This document shows positions 43,609 to 52,006 of a stretch of 64,000 nt of DNA, one piece after another. This stretch comes from Patiriisocius sp047731265. Its GTDB lineage: Bacteria > Bacteroidota > Bacteroidia > Flavobacteriales > Flavobacteriaceae. Made by a program: the position numbers and the translations under genes. The notes beneath the pieces are model-generated. The model made no database searches. It saw only the letters and a program-made list of their open reading frames with translations, and was not told the origin of the DNA. The stretch's first letter is position 1. Each line of letters opens with the position of its first letter. The DNA is taken from positions 2,108,001-2,172,000 of the forward strand of contig NZ_CP159835.1 in assembly GCF_047731265.1 (NCBI RefSeq), written 5' to 3'.

Positions 43609-46131
43609 CTACATCTCATCCCCAAAGAAAATCGCATTCATCAACAATTTATTAGTCCCATACCAGAACGCTCTAAAATTCGTATTATCTGTAAAGTAGA
43701 TCACATTTCCGCTACCCACTCCAGCTTTTTTGAAAGGCACCGTACTTGCGAGTTCTTCTAAATTAGGTTTTGAAATATAACCACTCATTAATGGATTTGC
43801 CGTGTATTGGATAGGATTGTTATAGCTGTTTTTGTCTGCTTCCATAAATAGGGTGGAGTTTCTAAACATTGGCAAACTTGTGTTTTTATAACCAAAGGCA
43901 ACAGGATGAGAGCGATCTAATTTGGTTTCAAAAATAGCGCCGCCAATAACTTTGGCACCGCGATAATTACCGCGCTGTTCAAAACTAATGTTGGTAGCAG
44001 AATCTTTGCTTGTTTTAAAGTCAATTTCTAGCAAATCATTAGATTTAAACCATTTACCGGCATTTTTATACCCTATAAGGGTTCCTCCATTTTGAACCCA
44101 AGTTTTCAGCTTTTTTGCCGCCTCTTTATCTAATGCGTTGTCCCAAGTGCTTGGTAAAATAATATCAGTGTATTTGCTAATGTCCATATATTGAAAATTT
44201 TTGACATCTAGTTTTGTAATCAACATATCATAACGTGTATCAAAAAGATGCCAAATTTCTCCAGCGTCGTAAGGGTTAATTCCTTCTCCTACTAATAGAG
44301 CAACTTTCGGCATTTCTAAGGGTCTAAACTGGCTGCTCCCTAAATCGATTCCTTTGGTTTGACCGGTGGTAACAGCGGTGATTTTCACATTAGTTGCAGC
44401 TACAATTTCAAGTATTGCTTCAGAAATTTCTGAGGGTGATAATTTTTGGTTTTTCACAGGAATCATAATAGTACCGTAATCATAGGTAGTATTCTCGCTA
44501 GTAAAAGGGCTCATTCCCACTTTTGCAATTAGTTCTTTCTTCAAGATCATTGCCAGTGCTTTTGGCGTGTAGTAATCGTGCCATTCCATCAAATAGGCAT
44601 ATTGCGAATTGCCTGGACCGGTAGCGGGTGTTTTTTTTAAGTCTTTAATGACTGGTCCAGCCTTACTCAAAGAGATGCTCTCGTCATAATCTAAATTAAA
44701 CGCCAGGGGAAATGTCCAAGCACTAACGTCATAAAAAAGGCTGTCTTTAAAGGAGGTTCGTTTTTCAAACATAGCATTTATAAGCCTGTGTTGTCGTTGG
44801 TTTTTAGGAACGATATAACTTGAGTTGGGGGTGTATTTTTTTCCATTACTCATAAATTCATTTTTTACTTGATGGAAGGTGATGCCGTGGCGTTGTAATA
44901 TTTCAGCAAGGTGATAGGCTTTTGAAGGGTCTTTTTCATCTCCAAAAATAATCGCACCACCATTAGAAGCTTCAGAAAATGCATCTTTATAAAACTTTTG
45001 TTGGTAGTCTAAAATCTTGGTTCGCATTACCACCGCCGCTTCTAAAGTAGAAAGCGCTGCCGTAAATTGATTCCTAATCGTAAACGGAAAGGTCAAAATA
45101 CCATTGTCACTTTCCTGCGCATGTCCTCTGGAAGAAGCTTGTTCAAACAAAATCCCAATACTTCCATTTACATCTGGGAAGGTAGAGCCTTTGCCATAAT
45201 AGAAATCATCAAAATTTTCTTCGGTATAATAAAAACTACCAATTTTATCGAATGCTTTCGCATGGTAGGTTCCAATTTCACCAGTTAAATCTTGGTTTTG
45301 TTGTGGCGTTAAAGGATGTGTTCGCGACGGAATTCCAGGCTGAAAAAAGAAACTAGAATTGGTTCCCATTTCGTGATGGTCTGTCAAGATATTCGGCATC
45401 CATTTATGAAAGGTTTTAATGCGTGCACGGCTTTCTGGGAGTTGTGCGGGTAACCAATCACGATTCATATCAAACCAGTAATGATTGGTTCTTCCGCCAG
45501 GCCATACTTCAGAAAATTCTCTATCGTTTGGATCTGGATTTATGTTTTGACTTTTATTTGTATTGGCCCAATATGAAAAGCGTTGTAAGCCATCTGGATT
45601 GTAACTTGGGTCAAAAAGGATGATGACATTTTTTAGTAATTCGTCTATTTTAGGGCCTTGGGCTGCTGCTAGATAATAGGCAACAGCGAGTGCTGCGTTA
45701 GATCCACTGGGTTCATTTCCGTGGATAGAAAATCCTTCTTGCACTATAATGGGCATATTGGTTGTGTTGATGCTGCTACCTTCTTTTTGAGTAAGGGCAA
45801 GGTGTTCTTTTCTAATGTTTTGGATATTGGCTTGGTTGGAAGGTGAAGTTATGGTAAGCAATAAAAGCGGTCTTCCTTCAAAGGTGTTTCCTCGGTTTTC
45901 AATAGTAATGCGATCGCTAGCATCTGCCAAAGCATACATGTACTGCGCTAATTTATCGTGCGAGATATGCCATTCGCCTACTTCGTGTTTAATAATACTT
46001 TTAGGGGTTGGTATGCTGTTGTTGTAGCTTACATCTTTAGGAAGATAATAATCAAGATCTACGACATAATCTTGCGCAACACTGGCTACGGAAATAAAAA
46101 CGGAAAGGACTACTAAAATGATTTTCTGCAT
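43609..46131 (-). CDS. M14 family zinc carboxypeptidase (exported)
   Basis: The 840-residue protein starts with a signal peptide (about 1-20, cut after SVA). The peptidase M14 domain follows: the zinc pair in SIHGNEPSGSN (His and Glu), RTNHYWFDMNRDWLP, and DHHEMGTNSSFFFQPG. The last 500 residues form a second half with an IWHLFDTRYDMLITKLD segment of ThuA/glutamine-amidotransferase-like type. Related Bacteroidota enzymes are periplasmic or surface peptidases. A longer frame upstream exists, but the signal peptide fixes the start at 46131. Confidence 0.9.
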   Translation of the reverse strand: MQKIILVVLSVFISVASVAQDYVVDLDYYLPKDVSYNNSIPTPKSIIKHEVGEWHISHDKLAQYMYALADASDRITIENRGNTFEGRPLLLLTITSPSNQANIQNIRKEHLALTQKEGSSINTTNMPIIVQEGFSIHGNEPSGSNAALAVAYYLAAAQGPKIDELLKNVIILFDPSYNPDGLQRFSYWANTNKSQNINPDPNDREFSEVWPGGRTNHYWFDMNRDWLPAQLPESRARIKTFHKWMPNILTDHHEMGTNSSFFFQPGIPSRTHPLTPQQNQDLTGEIGTYHAKAFDKIGSFYYTEENFDDFYYGKGSTFPDVNGSIGILFEQASSRGHAQESDNGILTFPFTIRNQFTAALSTLEAAVVMRTKILDYQQKFYKDAFSEASNGGAIIFGDEKDPSKAYHLAEILQRHGITFHQVKNEFMSNGKKYTPNSSYIVPKNQRQHRLINAMFEKRTSFKDSLFYDVSAWTFPLAFNLDYDESISLSKAGPVIKDLKKTPATGPGNSQYAYLMEWHDYYTPKALAMILKKELIAKVGMSPFTSENTTYDYGTIMIPVKNQKLSPSEISEAILEIVAATNVKITAVTTGQTKGIDLGSSQFRPLEMPKVALLVGEGINPYDAGEIWHLFDTRYDMLITKLDVKNFQYMDISKYTDIILPSTWDNALDKEAAKKLKTWVQNGGTLIGYKNAGKWFKSNDLLEIDFKTSKDSATNISFEQRGNYRGAKVIGGAIFETKLDRSHPVAFGYKNTSLPMFRNSTLFMEADKNSYNNPIQYTANPLMSGYISKPNLEELASTVPFKKAGVGSGNVIYFTDNTNFRAFWYGTNKLLMNAIFFGDEM

Positions 46132-46241
46132 TGGTTTATTATAATCTGGTTTGCCTATAAAAATACAAAACCTGTTAACATTATATTCTAATATTTTGTT
46201 ATTTGTGAAGGTTGAAGCTTGCCTAAAAAATAAATGAAGCC

Positions 46242-46380
46242 GAACACCCATTAATGAGTGGTTCTAGATACCTTCGATAAAGTTTCATTTTATCCAGGCA
46301 ATTCTCAAGGGGAGAAGATTTACGCTTATGTAACAATATTTAAGAGTTTCTCTCCTTGAGAGGATTTAGGATGGGTGTCT
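46242..46380. repeat. REP-like inverted repeat element
   Basis: The outer arms are GAACACCCAT (46242-46251) and ATGGGTGTCT (46371-46380). The inner arms are AATTCTCAAGGGGAGAAGAT (46300-46319) and GAGTTTCTCTCCTTGAGAGG (46345-46364). The right half reads hairpin, then GATTTAGGATGGGTGTC. A second locus at 55588-55720 has the same layout. The element lies in the gap between the M14 peptidase and PUR genes. Confidence 0.5.
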
Positions 46381-46410
46381 TGCGGTAATTGACCAATTTA
46401 TTTTAGGCAC

Positions 46411-46444
46411 AAAAAAAACCGCTTTAAAAAATTAAAGCGGTTTT
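46411..46444 (-). terminator. terminator of the PUR-domain gene
   Basis: AAAACCGCTTTAA pairs perfectly with TTAAAGCGGTTTT around a four-base loop, and on the minus strand a run of eight T follows. It lies 65 bases past the stop codon. Confidence 0.85.
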
Positions 46445-46509
46445 AATTAAACGTGGCATTGACCCGTTTTTATATTTTGTTATTTGTTATTTTATTACCC
46501 CAAAGTAAT

Positions 46510-46914
46510 TTAGATGTCATCAAAATCAACATCTGTAAAATTTGTTTCAGCGGGCTTGTCTAATGTTTCACCAGCTTCATTTGCGGTATCTAAGTTTTTT
46601 TCAGGAGCCTCTTCTCTTTTGTAATCTTTTTGATGACGCTCACTAATTACTTCTTCACCTTTTTTGTCAATTACAAATTGAATCATTTCATCAAGGTTGT
46701 CTTTAAACTCGTGAAAATCTTCTTTGTATAAATAGATTTTGTGTTTTTTGTAGTGAAATGATCCGTCGTCATTAGTGAACTTTTTACTTTCAGTAATTGT
46801 CAAATAATAGTCACCTGCTTTTGTAGATCGTACGTCAAAAAAGTAAGTACGTCGTCCTGCACGCATCACCTTACTGTGTATTTCTTCTTGCTCCATTGCG
46901 TAATTATCGCTCAT
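46510..46914 (-). CDS. PUR-family nucleic-acid-binding protein (DUF3276)
   Basis: This 134-residue protein has a PUR-alpha-like domain (RAGRRTYFFDVRSTKAGDYY and HKIYLYKEDFHEFKDNLDEM) in its first 95 residues and an acidic, disordered tail ending TNFTDVDFDDI. DUF3276 proteins of Bacteroidota and Borrelia bind DNA or RNA and act as regulators. The gene is monocistronic, with its own promoter and terminator. Confidence 0.92.
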   Translation of the reverse strand: MSDNYAMEQEEIHSKVMRAGRRTYFFDVRSTKAGDYYLTITESKKFTNDDGSFHYKKHKIYLYKEDFHEFKDNLDEMIQFVIDKKGEEVISERHQKDYKREEAPEKNLDTANEAGETLDKPAETNFTDVDFDDI

Positions 46915-46942
46915 AATAGTAGTTTATAGTATTTCTTTTCCT

Positions 46943-46974
46943 CAAAAATCCATAAAAATTATAAATACCACAAA
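46943..46974 (-). promoter_or_regulatory. promoter of the PUR-domain gene
   Basis: On the minus strand TTTG is followed after 20 bases by GATTTTTG, which differs from TAnnTTTG at one position. It lies about 30 bases before the start codon. Confidence 0.45.
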
Positions 46975-46979
46975 TTAAA

Positions 46980-48737
46980 TTACAATTCTTTTTCAGTACG
47001 TTGTTTCTGGTATAATTCTTTGTAATACCCTTCGCTGTTCACTAGTTGATTATGAGTCCCTTGTTGAATTATAGCACCTTCCTTAAGCACAATAATTTTA
47101 TCAGCATTTTTTGCTGAAGAAACTCTATGGCTCACAATAATGGTAGTCTTATCCCGTGAAATTTTGTTAAGATTGTTTAAGATTTCTTCTTCTGTCTCTG
47201 TATCTACTGCACTTAAACAATCATCAAATAACAATATGGCTGGATTTTTAATAACAGCTCTCGCGATAGAAACACGTTGCTTTTGGCCACCGCTTAGCGT
47301 AATCCCACGTTCTCCTAGTATGGTGTTATATCCTTTGCTAAAACCTTCAATATTATTATGTACTGCAGCAAGTTTAGCCGCCGCTATTACTTCAGCATCT
47401 GTAGCATTTGCTTTTCCAAATTTGATGTTGTCTTTTATACTCTCACTAAACAAAAATGCATCCTGTGGAACATAACCAATGTTCTGTCTCAAACTTTTTA
47501 AATGAATTGCATCAATTGCTGTTTCATCAATTAGTAATTCACCTTCGTGTATATCGTAGAGTCTACCGATGAGTTCTAAAATCGTAGATTTACCAGAACC
47601 CGTATTCCCAATAATGGCAACTGTTTCACCTGGATTTATAGAGAATGAAATATCATTAAGCGCCCTAATATTTGTTTCATCATAAACAAAGGAGAGGTTC
47701 TTAAATTCAATTTTTCCTACCACTGAAGTTTCCGTTATCGCATTATTTTTAATATCTGGAACCGTGTTCAAAAATTCATTAATTCTTTTTTGCGAAGCTT
47801 CGGCTTGCTGAATCATAGAAGTAACCCAACCAATAATAGCAACGGGCCAAGTGAGCATATTTACATAGATTAAAAACTCTACAATCGTACCAAAATCTTC
47901 AATCTCTCCGCTAATAAATCGAGAACCCCCAATGTAAATTACCAGAACGTTACTCGCCCCAATAAGCATCATCATTAATGGAAAAAACAATGCTTGTACT
48001 TTAACGAGGTCTATGTTTTTGTCACGGCTTCCTTCAGAAAGGGTTACAAATTCGTTGTTAATTCTTGGCTCGATTCCGTAGGCTTTTATGACATTTATTC
48101 CGCTGAAACTCTCCTGTGTAAAGGTGGTCAATTTAGAAAGGTATTGTTGTACGACGGTACTTCTTTTATGGATGGCAATACTCAATCTATAAATCAGAAT
48201 AGATAATATAGGAAGCGGTGCAACAGCATATAAAGTTAAGGTTGGCGCTATGTAGAGCATATAACTTATGGCAACGATAAAAAGTGTAATTGTTGATGTG
48301 CTATACATAATTACAGGTCCCATATACATTCGTACTTTTCCCACGTCTTCACTTATCCGGTTCATTAAATCTCCCGTTCTATTTTGTTTGTAGAAGCCAA
48401 GCGATAATTTTTGATAGTGTGCATAGATTTCGTTTTTGAGATCAAATTCTACTTTTCGAGATACTATAATGATGGTTTGGCGCATTACAAAGGTGAATAA
48501 GGCAGCTAAAATGGTTGCGCTTAAAAGAATTAATATGTTGGATAATAATTCAGATTGAACAATAGCCATATCTGTAATCTTACCATTTATTTTCTTTTCT
48601 ACAATGGTCACACTATCGCCTACTTTCATAGGTACAACGAGTTTGAAAACAGCAGCGATTACAGTAATAAACATTCCTAAAAAAAGGCGACCCCGATATT
48701 TTTTAAGGTATTTGTTGAGGTATTTAAGTTCTTTCAT
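46980..48737 (-). CDS. ABC exporter half-transporter (MdlA/YheI-like)
   Basis: The 585-residue protein fuses a six-helix membrane domain (1-310) with an ATPase domain. Walker A is GNTGSGKST (about 379-387), the signature is LSGGQKQR and Walker B is ILLFDDCLSAVD. The residue after the Walker B Asp is Asp rather than the catalytic Glu, as in the degenerate half of heterodimeric exporters such as MdlA, LmrC or YheI. A partner with a complete site is expected elsewhere. The substrate is unknown. Confidence 0.88.
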   Translation of the reverse strand: MKELKYLNKYLKKYRGRLFLGMFITVIAAVFKLVVPMKVGDSVTIVEKKINGKITDMAIVQSELLSNILILLSATILAALFTFVMRQTIIIVSRKVEFDLKNEIYAHYQKLSLGFYKQNRTGDLMNRISEDVGKVRMYMGPVIMYSTSTITLFIVAISYMLYIAPTLTLYAVAPLPILSILIYRLSIAIHKRSTVVQQYLSKLTTFTQESFSGINVIKAYGIEPRINNEFVTLSEGSRDKNIDLVKVQALFFPLMMMLIGASNVLVIYIGGSRFISGEIEDFGTIVEFLIYVNMLTWPVAIIGWVTSMIQQAEASQKRINEFLNTVPDIKNNAITETSVVGKIEFKNLSFVYDETNIRALNDISFSINPGETVAIIGNTGSGKSTILELIGRLYDIHEGELLIDETAIDAIHLKSLRQNIGYVPQDAFLFSESIKDNIKFGKANATDAEVIAAAKLAAVHNNIEGFSKGYNTILGERGITLSGGQKQRVSIARAVIKNPAILLFDDCLSAVDTETEEEILNNLNKISRDKTTIIVSHRVSSAKNADKIIVLKEGAIIQQGTHNQLVNSEGYYKELYQKQRTEKEL

Positions 48738-48781
48738 AAAGGCAATCGAGTTATTAACAAATTCTTATTTTATGAGTTTTT

Positions 48782-48814
48782 TTGTGTGGTATGGTCAAGT
48801 AACGAGTATTTTTG
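48782..48814 (+). promoter_or_regulatory. promoter of the leucine dehydrogenase family gene
   Basis: TTG at 48782-48784 and TATTTTTG at 48807-48814 fit the Bacteroidota elements with a 22-base spacer. The expected transcription start is near 48820, about 30 bases before the ATG. Confidence 0.55.
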
Positions 48815-48850
48815 CGCGTCCTTTTTAGGGGGTATGCAAAAAATAGCACT

Positions 48851-49951
48851 ATGACTACGGAAGTAATTTCAGGTAAAAACATAAAAAAAATAAGTCCAGT
48901 GTTTGGACAGTTTTCCTTCAAAGACCACGAGCAAATCGTTTTTTGTAACGACAAAGATACTGGTTTAAAAGCAATAATTGGAATTCATAATACAGTGTTA
49001 GGACCTGCTCTTGGGGGTACTCGAATGTGGCAATATGCAAGTGAACAAGAGGCCTTAAACGATGTATTGCGTTTGTCACGGGGCATGACCTACAAAAGCG
49101 CAATAACCGGGCTTAATCTAGGTGGCGGTAAAGCCGTGATTATTGGGGACGCAAAAACTCAAAAAACACCCGAACTAATGCTGCGTTTTGGAGAGTTTGT
49201 TCACGGACTTGGTGGAAAATACATCACAGCAGAAGATGTAGGAATGGCTACAAGCGATATGGATCTTGTGCGCACGGTGACCCCATATGTTACAGGAATA
49301 AGCCAGGATAAAGGTGGCGCAGGAAACCCTTCTCCTATTACAGCCTATGGTACTTTTATGGGAATGAAAGCGGCGGCAAAATATGCTTTTGGTAATGACG
49401 ATTTAGAAAACCGAGTAATCTATGTGCAAGGTATTGGTAATGTGGGGGAGGCACTCGTAGAACATTTGAGTAATGAAGGAGCGAAAGTATTCATTAGCGA
49501 TATCAACCAAGATAGATTAGAAGAAGTCAGAGGTAAGTATAGTGTTGAAATTTATACCGGAAATAATATTTATGCAGAAGAAATGGATATCTATGCTCCT
49601 TGTGCACTAGGGGCCACTATTAACGATACGACCTTGCCACAATTAAAAGCAAAAGTGATTGCGGGTGCAGCGAATAACCAGTTAGCAGATGAGGTCAAAC
49701 ATGGAGAATTATTGCGAGAACGTGGAATTGTTTACGCACCAGATTTCTTAATAAATGCGGGTGGAATTATAAATGTATATGCTGAATTAGAGAATTACGG
49801 AAGACAGGAGATAATCCGTAAGACAGAAAACATTTATACGACCACCTTAGAAATCCTGGAAACTGCTGAAAAGAGCGATATTACAACACACTTCGCGGCA
49901 CTTAGTATTGCGCAATCAAGAATTGATGCAAGAAAAGCTGAAAAGGCGTAA
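48851..49951 (+). CDS. Glu/Leu/Phe/Val dehydrogenase family (leucine dehydrogenase-like)
   Basis: The 366-residue enzyme carries out oxidative deamination of branched-chain amino acids with NAD. The substrate domain has LGPALGGTRMW and MTYKSAITGLNLGGGKAVI, whose second Lys region holds the catalytic lysine. The cofactor domain has VIYVQGIGNVGEALVEHL with the GxGxxG pattern. The length fits leucine dehydrogenase rather than glutamate dehydrogenase (about 450 residues). A longer frame starts at 48812, but it would cover the promoter, so the ATG at 48851 is preferred. Confidence 0.9.
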   Translation: MTTEVISGKNIKKISPVFGQFSFKDHEQIVFCNDKDTGLKAIIGIHNTVLGPALGGTRMWQYASEQEALNDVLRLSRGMTYKSAITGLNLGGGKAVIIGDAKTQKTPELMLRFGEFVHGLGGKYITAEDVGMATSDMDLVRTVTPYVTGISQDKGGAGNPSPITAYGTFMGMKAAAKYAFGNDDLENRVIYVQGIGNVGEALVEHLSNEGAKVFISDINQDRLEEVRGKYSVEIYTGNNIYAEEMDIYAPCALGATINDTTLPQLKAKVIAGAANNQLADEVKHGELLRERGIVYAPDFLINAGGIINVYAELENYGRQEIIRKTENIYTTTLEILETAEKSDITTHFAALSIAQSRIDARKAEKA

Positions 49952-49969
49952 CCAGTTTTTATAAAATAC

Positions 49970-49977
49970 TATCTTTG
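49970..49977 (+). promoter_or_regulatory. -7 box upstream of nusB
   Basis: TATCTTTG is an exact TAnnTTTG match that ends at the first base of the terminator stem of the preceding gene. No -33 TTG is clear. A transcript from here would begin inside the hairpin. Confidence 0.35.
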
Positions 49978-50012
49978 CACCGCATTCTATATATGTAAAA
50001 TGCGGTGTTTTT
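49978..50012 (+). terminator. terminator after the leucine dehydrogenase family gene
   Basis: CACCGCATT pairs with AATGCGGTG across a loop of about 11 bases and is followed by seven T. It starts 27 bases past the stop codon. Confidence 0.88.
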
Positions 50013-50069
50013 TATTGTTTTTAACTGAAATAGAAAACCATTCAAATTTTAACAAGTTCTTTTAAAACT

Positions 50070-51014
50070 ATGCTAACCAGAAGACATATTAGGGTAAAAG
50101 TTTTGCAATCAATCTACGCTTTTAACCAAAGCCAAAACCCCGATTTAGAAAAACAAGAAAAGTTTTTGCTCTACAGTATAGATCAGATGTTGGATTTATA
50201 TGTATTATCATTGCAGCTACTCTTGGAAATGAGAGTGAGCGAAGAGAGGTTTTTGTTAACATCACAAAAAAAGCATCTTGCAACAAAAGAAGAGAAAGAC
50301 TTCAGTCGAAATTTTCTAGATAATAAATTACTGGATATTATATCCAATAATGAAGAGCTCGCAGACTTTGTCAAGAAAAAGAAATTAAACTATTGGAAAC
50401 TTGACGACGAATACACGGCAATTTTACTAAAAGATTTGCGTCAAAAAGACTTTTTTAAAGCCTACCTTCAAGAACCTACTCCAAGTTTTAGCGATGATAA
50501 AGCAGTCATTGTGAGAATTTACAAAGAGGTAATCGCTCCTAATGATCAGTATTATGAATATCTGGAGGATAAAAGGCTTACTTGGCTAGATGATTTTCCA
50601 ATTGTAAATACAGCACTAGTAAAAATGCTGAACAAGCTTACTGAAAAAAATGTTGGAACCATACTTCTTCCAGAACTATATAAAAACGAAGAAGACAGAG
50701 AATATGCCCTCACCCTTTTGAGAAAAACAATTCTTAATGATGATAAACTAGGCGATGCAATTGAAGGTAAAACACCTAATTGGGACAAAGATCGTATTGC
50801 AGACTTAGACATGATTATAATAAAAATGGGTATTGCTGAGTTTTTATACTTCCCGTCAATTCCGGTAAGAGCTACTATAAACGAATATTTAGAAATCGCT
50901 AAAGAGTACTCAACGCCAAAGAGCAGTATTTTTATCAATGGTATTTTAGACAAGTTAGTGAAGGAATTAACAGTGTCTAAAAAAATTCACAAAATTGGAC
51001 GGGGACTTCGATAA
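50070..51014 (+). CDS. nusB: transcription antitermination factor NusB (long form)
   Basis: NusB joins S10 (NusE) to suppress termination in rRNA operons. This 314-residue protein is about twice the E. coli length, as in other Bacteroidota. It starts MLTRRHIRVKVLQSIYAFNQ, and the C-terminal NusB domain holds RIADLDMIIIKMGIAEFLYF and RATINEYLEIAKEYSTPKSS followed by FINGILDKL. The extra helical segment lies between these blocks. It begins a run of same-strand genes with the DUF1573 and yajC genes. Confidence 0.93.
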   Translation: MLTRRHIRVKVLQSIYAFNQSQNPDLEKQEKFLLYSIDQMLDLYVLSLQLLLEMRVSEERFLLTSQKKHLATKEEKDFSRNFLDNKLLDIISNNEELADFVKKKKLNYWKLDDEYTAILLKDLRQKDFFKAYLQEPTPSFSDDKAVIVRIYKEVIAPNDQYYEYLEDKRLTWLDDFPIVNTALVKMLNKLTEKNVGTILLPELYKNEEDREYALTLLRKTILNDDKLGDAIEGKTPNWDKDRIADLDMIIIKMGIAEFLYFPSIPVRATINEYLEIAKEYSTPKSSIFINGILDKLVKELTVSKKIHKIGRGLR

Positions 51015-51068
51015 GATGTTTTTTTTGATTATTTTAGCCGCTCTAAAAATTTTTAATTTATTTTAACT

Positions 51069-51554
51069 ATGAAAAATTCAATTTTGATAGTAGCTGTAAC
51101 GGCGCTATTCGTATTTACATCTTGTAAAGAAAAAGCTGCAGACAGCGTTAGCGATACAAACGTAACAGCAGCTGCAGATCGTGATTCAAAAGCTGGTGAA
51201 TACCCTGTTATGACTTTTGCTGAAAAAGAATATGATTTTGGTGAGCTTGCGCAAGGTACGGCTGTAGAGCATATTTTTAAATTTACAAATACAGGTAAAA
51301 GTAACCTTGTAATTGTTGATGCAAAAAGTAGCTGTGGATGCACTGTGCCAACATTTACTGATAAGCCAGTTGCTCCAGGAGAGTCAGGTGAGCTTTTAGT
51401 TAAATTCAATGGTAGTGGTAAAAATCAAGTAAGTAAAACAGTAACTATTACTGCTAATACTGAAGCTGGTAAAGAAACGTTGCTTATCAAAGCATTCGTT
51501 CAAGCTAAAGACGGCGCACCAGCAGGATTGAAAGTTGCACCTGCTTCAAAATAA
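51069..51554 (+). CDS. DUF1573-domain lipoprotein
   Basis: This 161-residue lipoprotein has a lipobox FTSC (Cys19) followed by Lys-Glu-Lys and a spacer. The DUF1573 domain covers about residues 48-150, with EYDFGELAQGTAVEHIFKFT, the phrase SSCGCTVPTF and KTVTITANTEAGKETLLIKA. The fold is a beta-sandwich of immunoglobulin type. The function is unknown; such genes are often next to yajC in Bacteroidota, as here. Confidence 0.88.
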   Translation: MKNSILIVAVTALFVFTSCKEKAADSVSDTNVTAAADRDSKAGEYPVMTFAEKEYDFGELAQGTAVEHIFKFTNTGKSNLVIVDAKSSCGCTVPTFTDKPVAPGESGELLVKFNGSGKNQVSKTVTITANTEAGKETLLIKAFVQAKDGAPAGLKVAPASK

Positions 51555-51590
51555 TAAGACTTAAGATTATAATCTTATAAAAAGAAATTT

Positions 51591-51881
51591 ATGGGTGATT
51601 TAAGCCAGATGTTACCAATTGTTTTATTGTTTGGAGTAATGTATTTTTTTCTTATACGTCCTTCAATGCAAAAGCAGAAGAAAGAACGAAAGTACGTTGC
51701 CGAGATTAAAACAGGCGATAAAGTGGTAACAAAAAGTGGAATGCATGGCAAGATTTTAAGTCTAAACGACGACGGAACTTGTATCATAGAATCCGGTGCT
51801 GGAAAGATGAAGTTTGAGCGCTCTTCCCTTTCTATGGAAATGAGTGTGAAGCTTAATGACAACAAGCTCATTAAGAAGTAA
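51591..51881 (+). CDS. yajC: preprotein translocase subunit YajC
   Basis: YajC is a 96-residue membrane accessory of the SecDF complex. One transmembrane helix (about 8-24, LPIVLLFGVMYFFLIRPSMQ) is followed by a cytoplasmic domain with QKKERKYVAEIKTGDKVVTK and SGMHGKILSL. It follows the DUF1573 gene after 36 bases and is closed by a terminator. secD and secF are not adjacent. Confidence 0.93.
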   Translation: MGDLSQMLPIVLLFGVMYFFLIRPSMQKQKKERKYVAEIKTGDKVVTKSGMHGKILSLNDDGTCIIESGAGKMKFERSSLSMEMSVKLNDNKLIKK

Positions 51882-51900
51882 GAATTCTTTCACAATATTA

Positions 51901-51933
51901 AAAACCTCCAGCTTTTTGTTGGAGGTTTTTTTT
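51901..51933 (+). terminator. terminator of yajC
   Basis: AAAACCTCCA pairs perfectly with TGGAGGTTTT across a nine-base loop and is followed by a run of T. It starts 20 bases past the yajC stop. Confidence 0.9.
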
Positions 51934-52006
51934 ATTTTTATTCGCCAAAAAATCAAGTTCTTTTGAATGAATTTAATGAGTGTCTTTTAGTATTCGCAAT
52001 AAGCTC

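Noticed and set aside
44000..45300. Search for CRISPR, tRNA, rRNA, phage or insertion-sequence signatures across the window
   Set aside because: No direct-repeat array, cloverleaf, rRNA core sequence, integrase or transposase was seen anywhere in the 64 kb.
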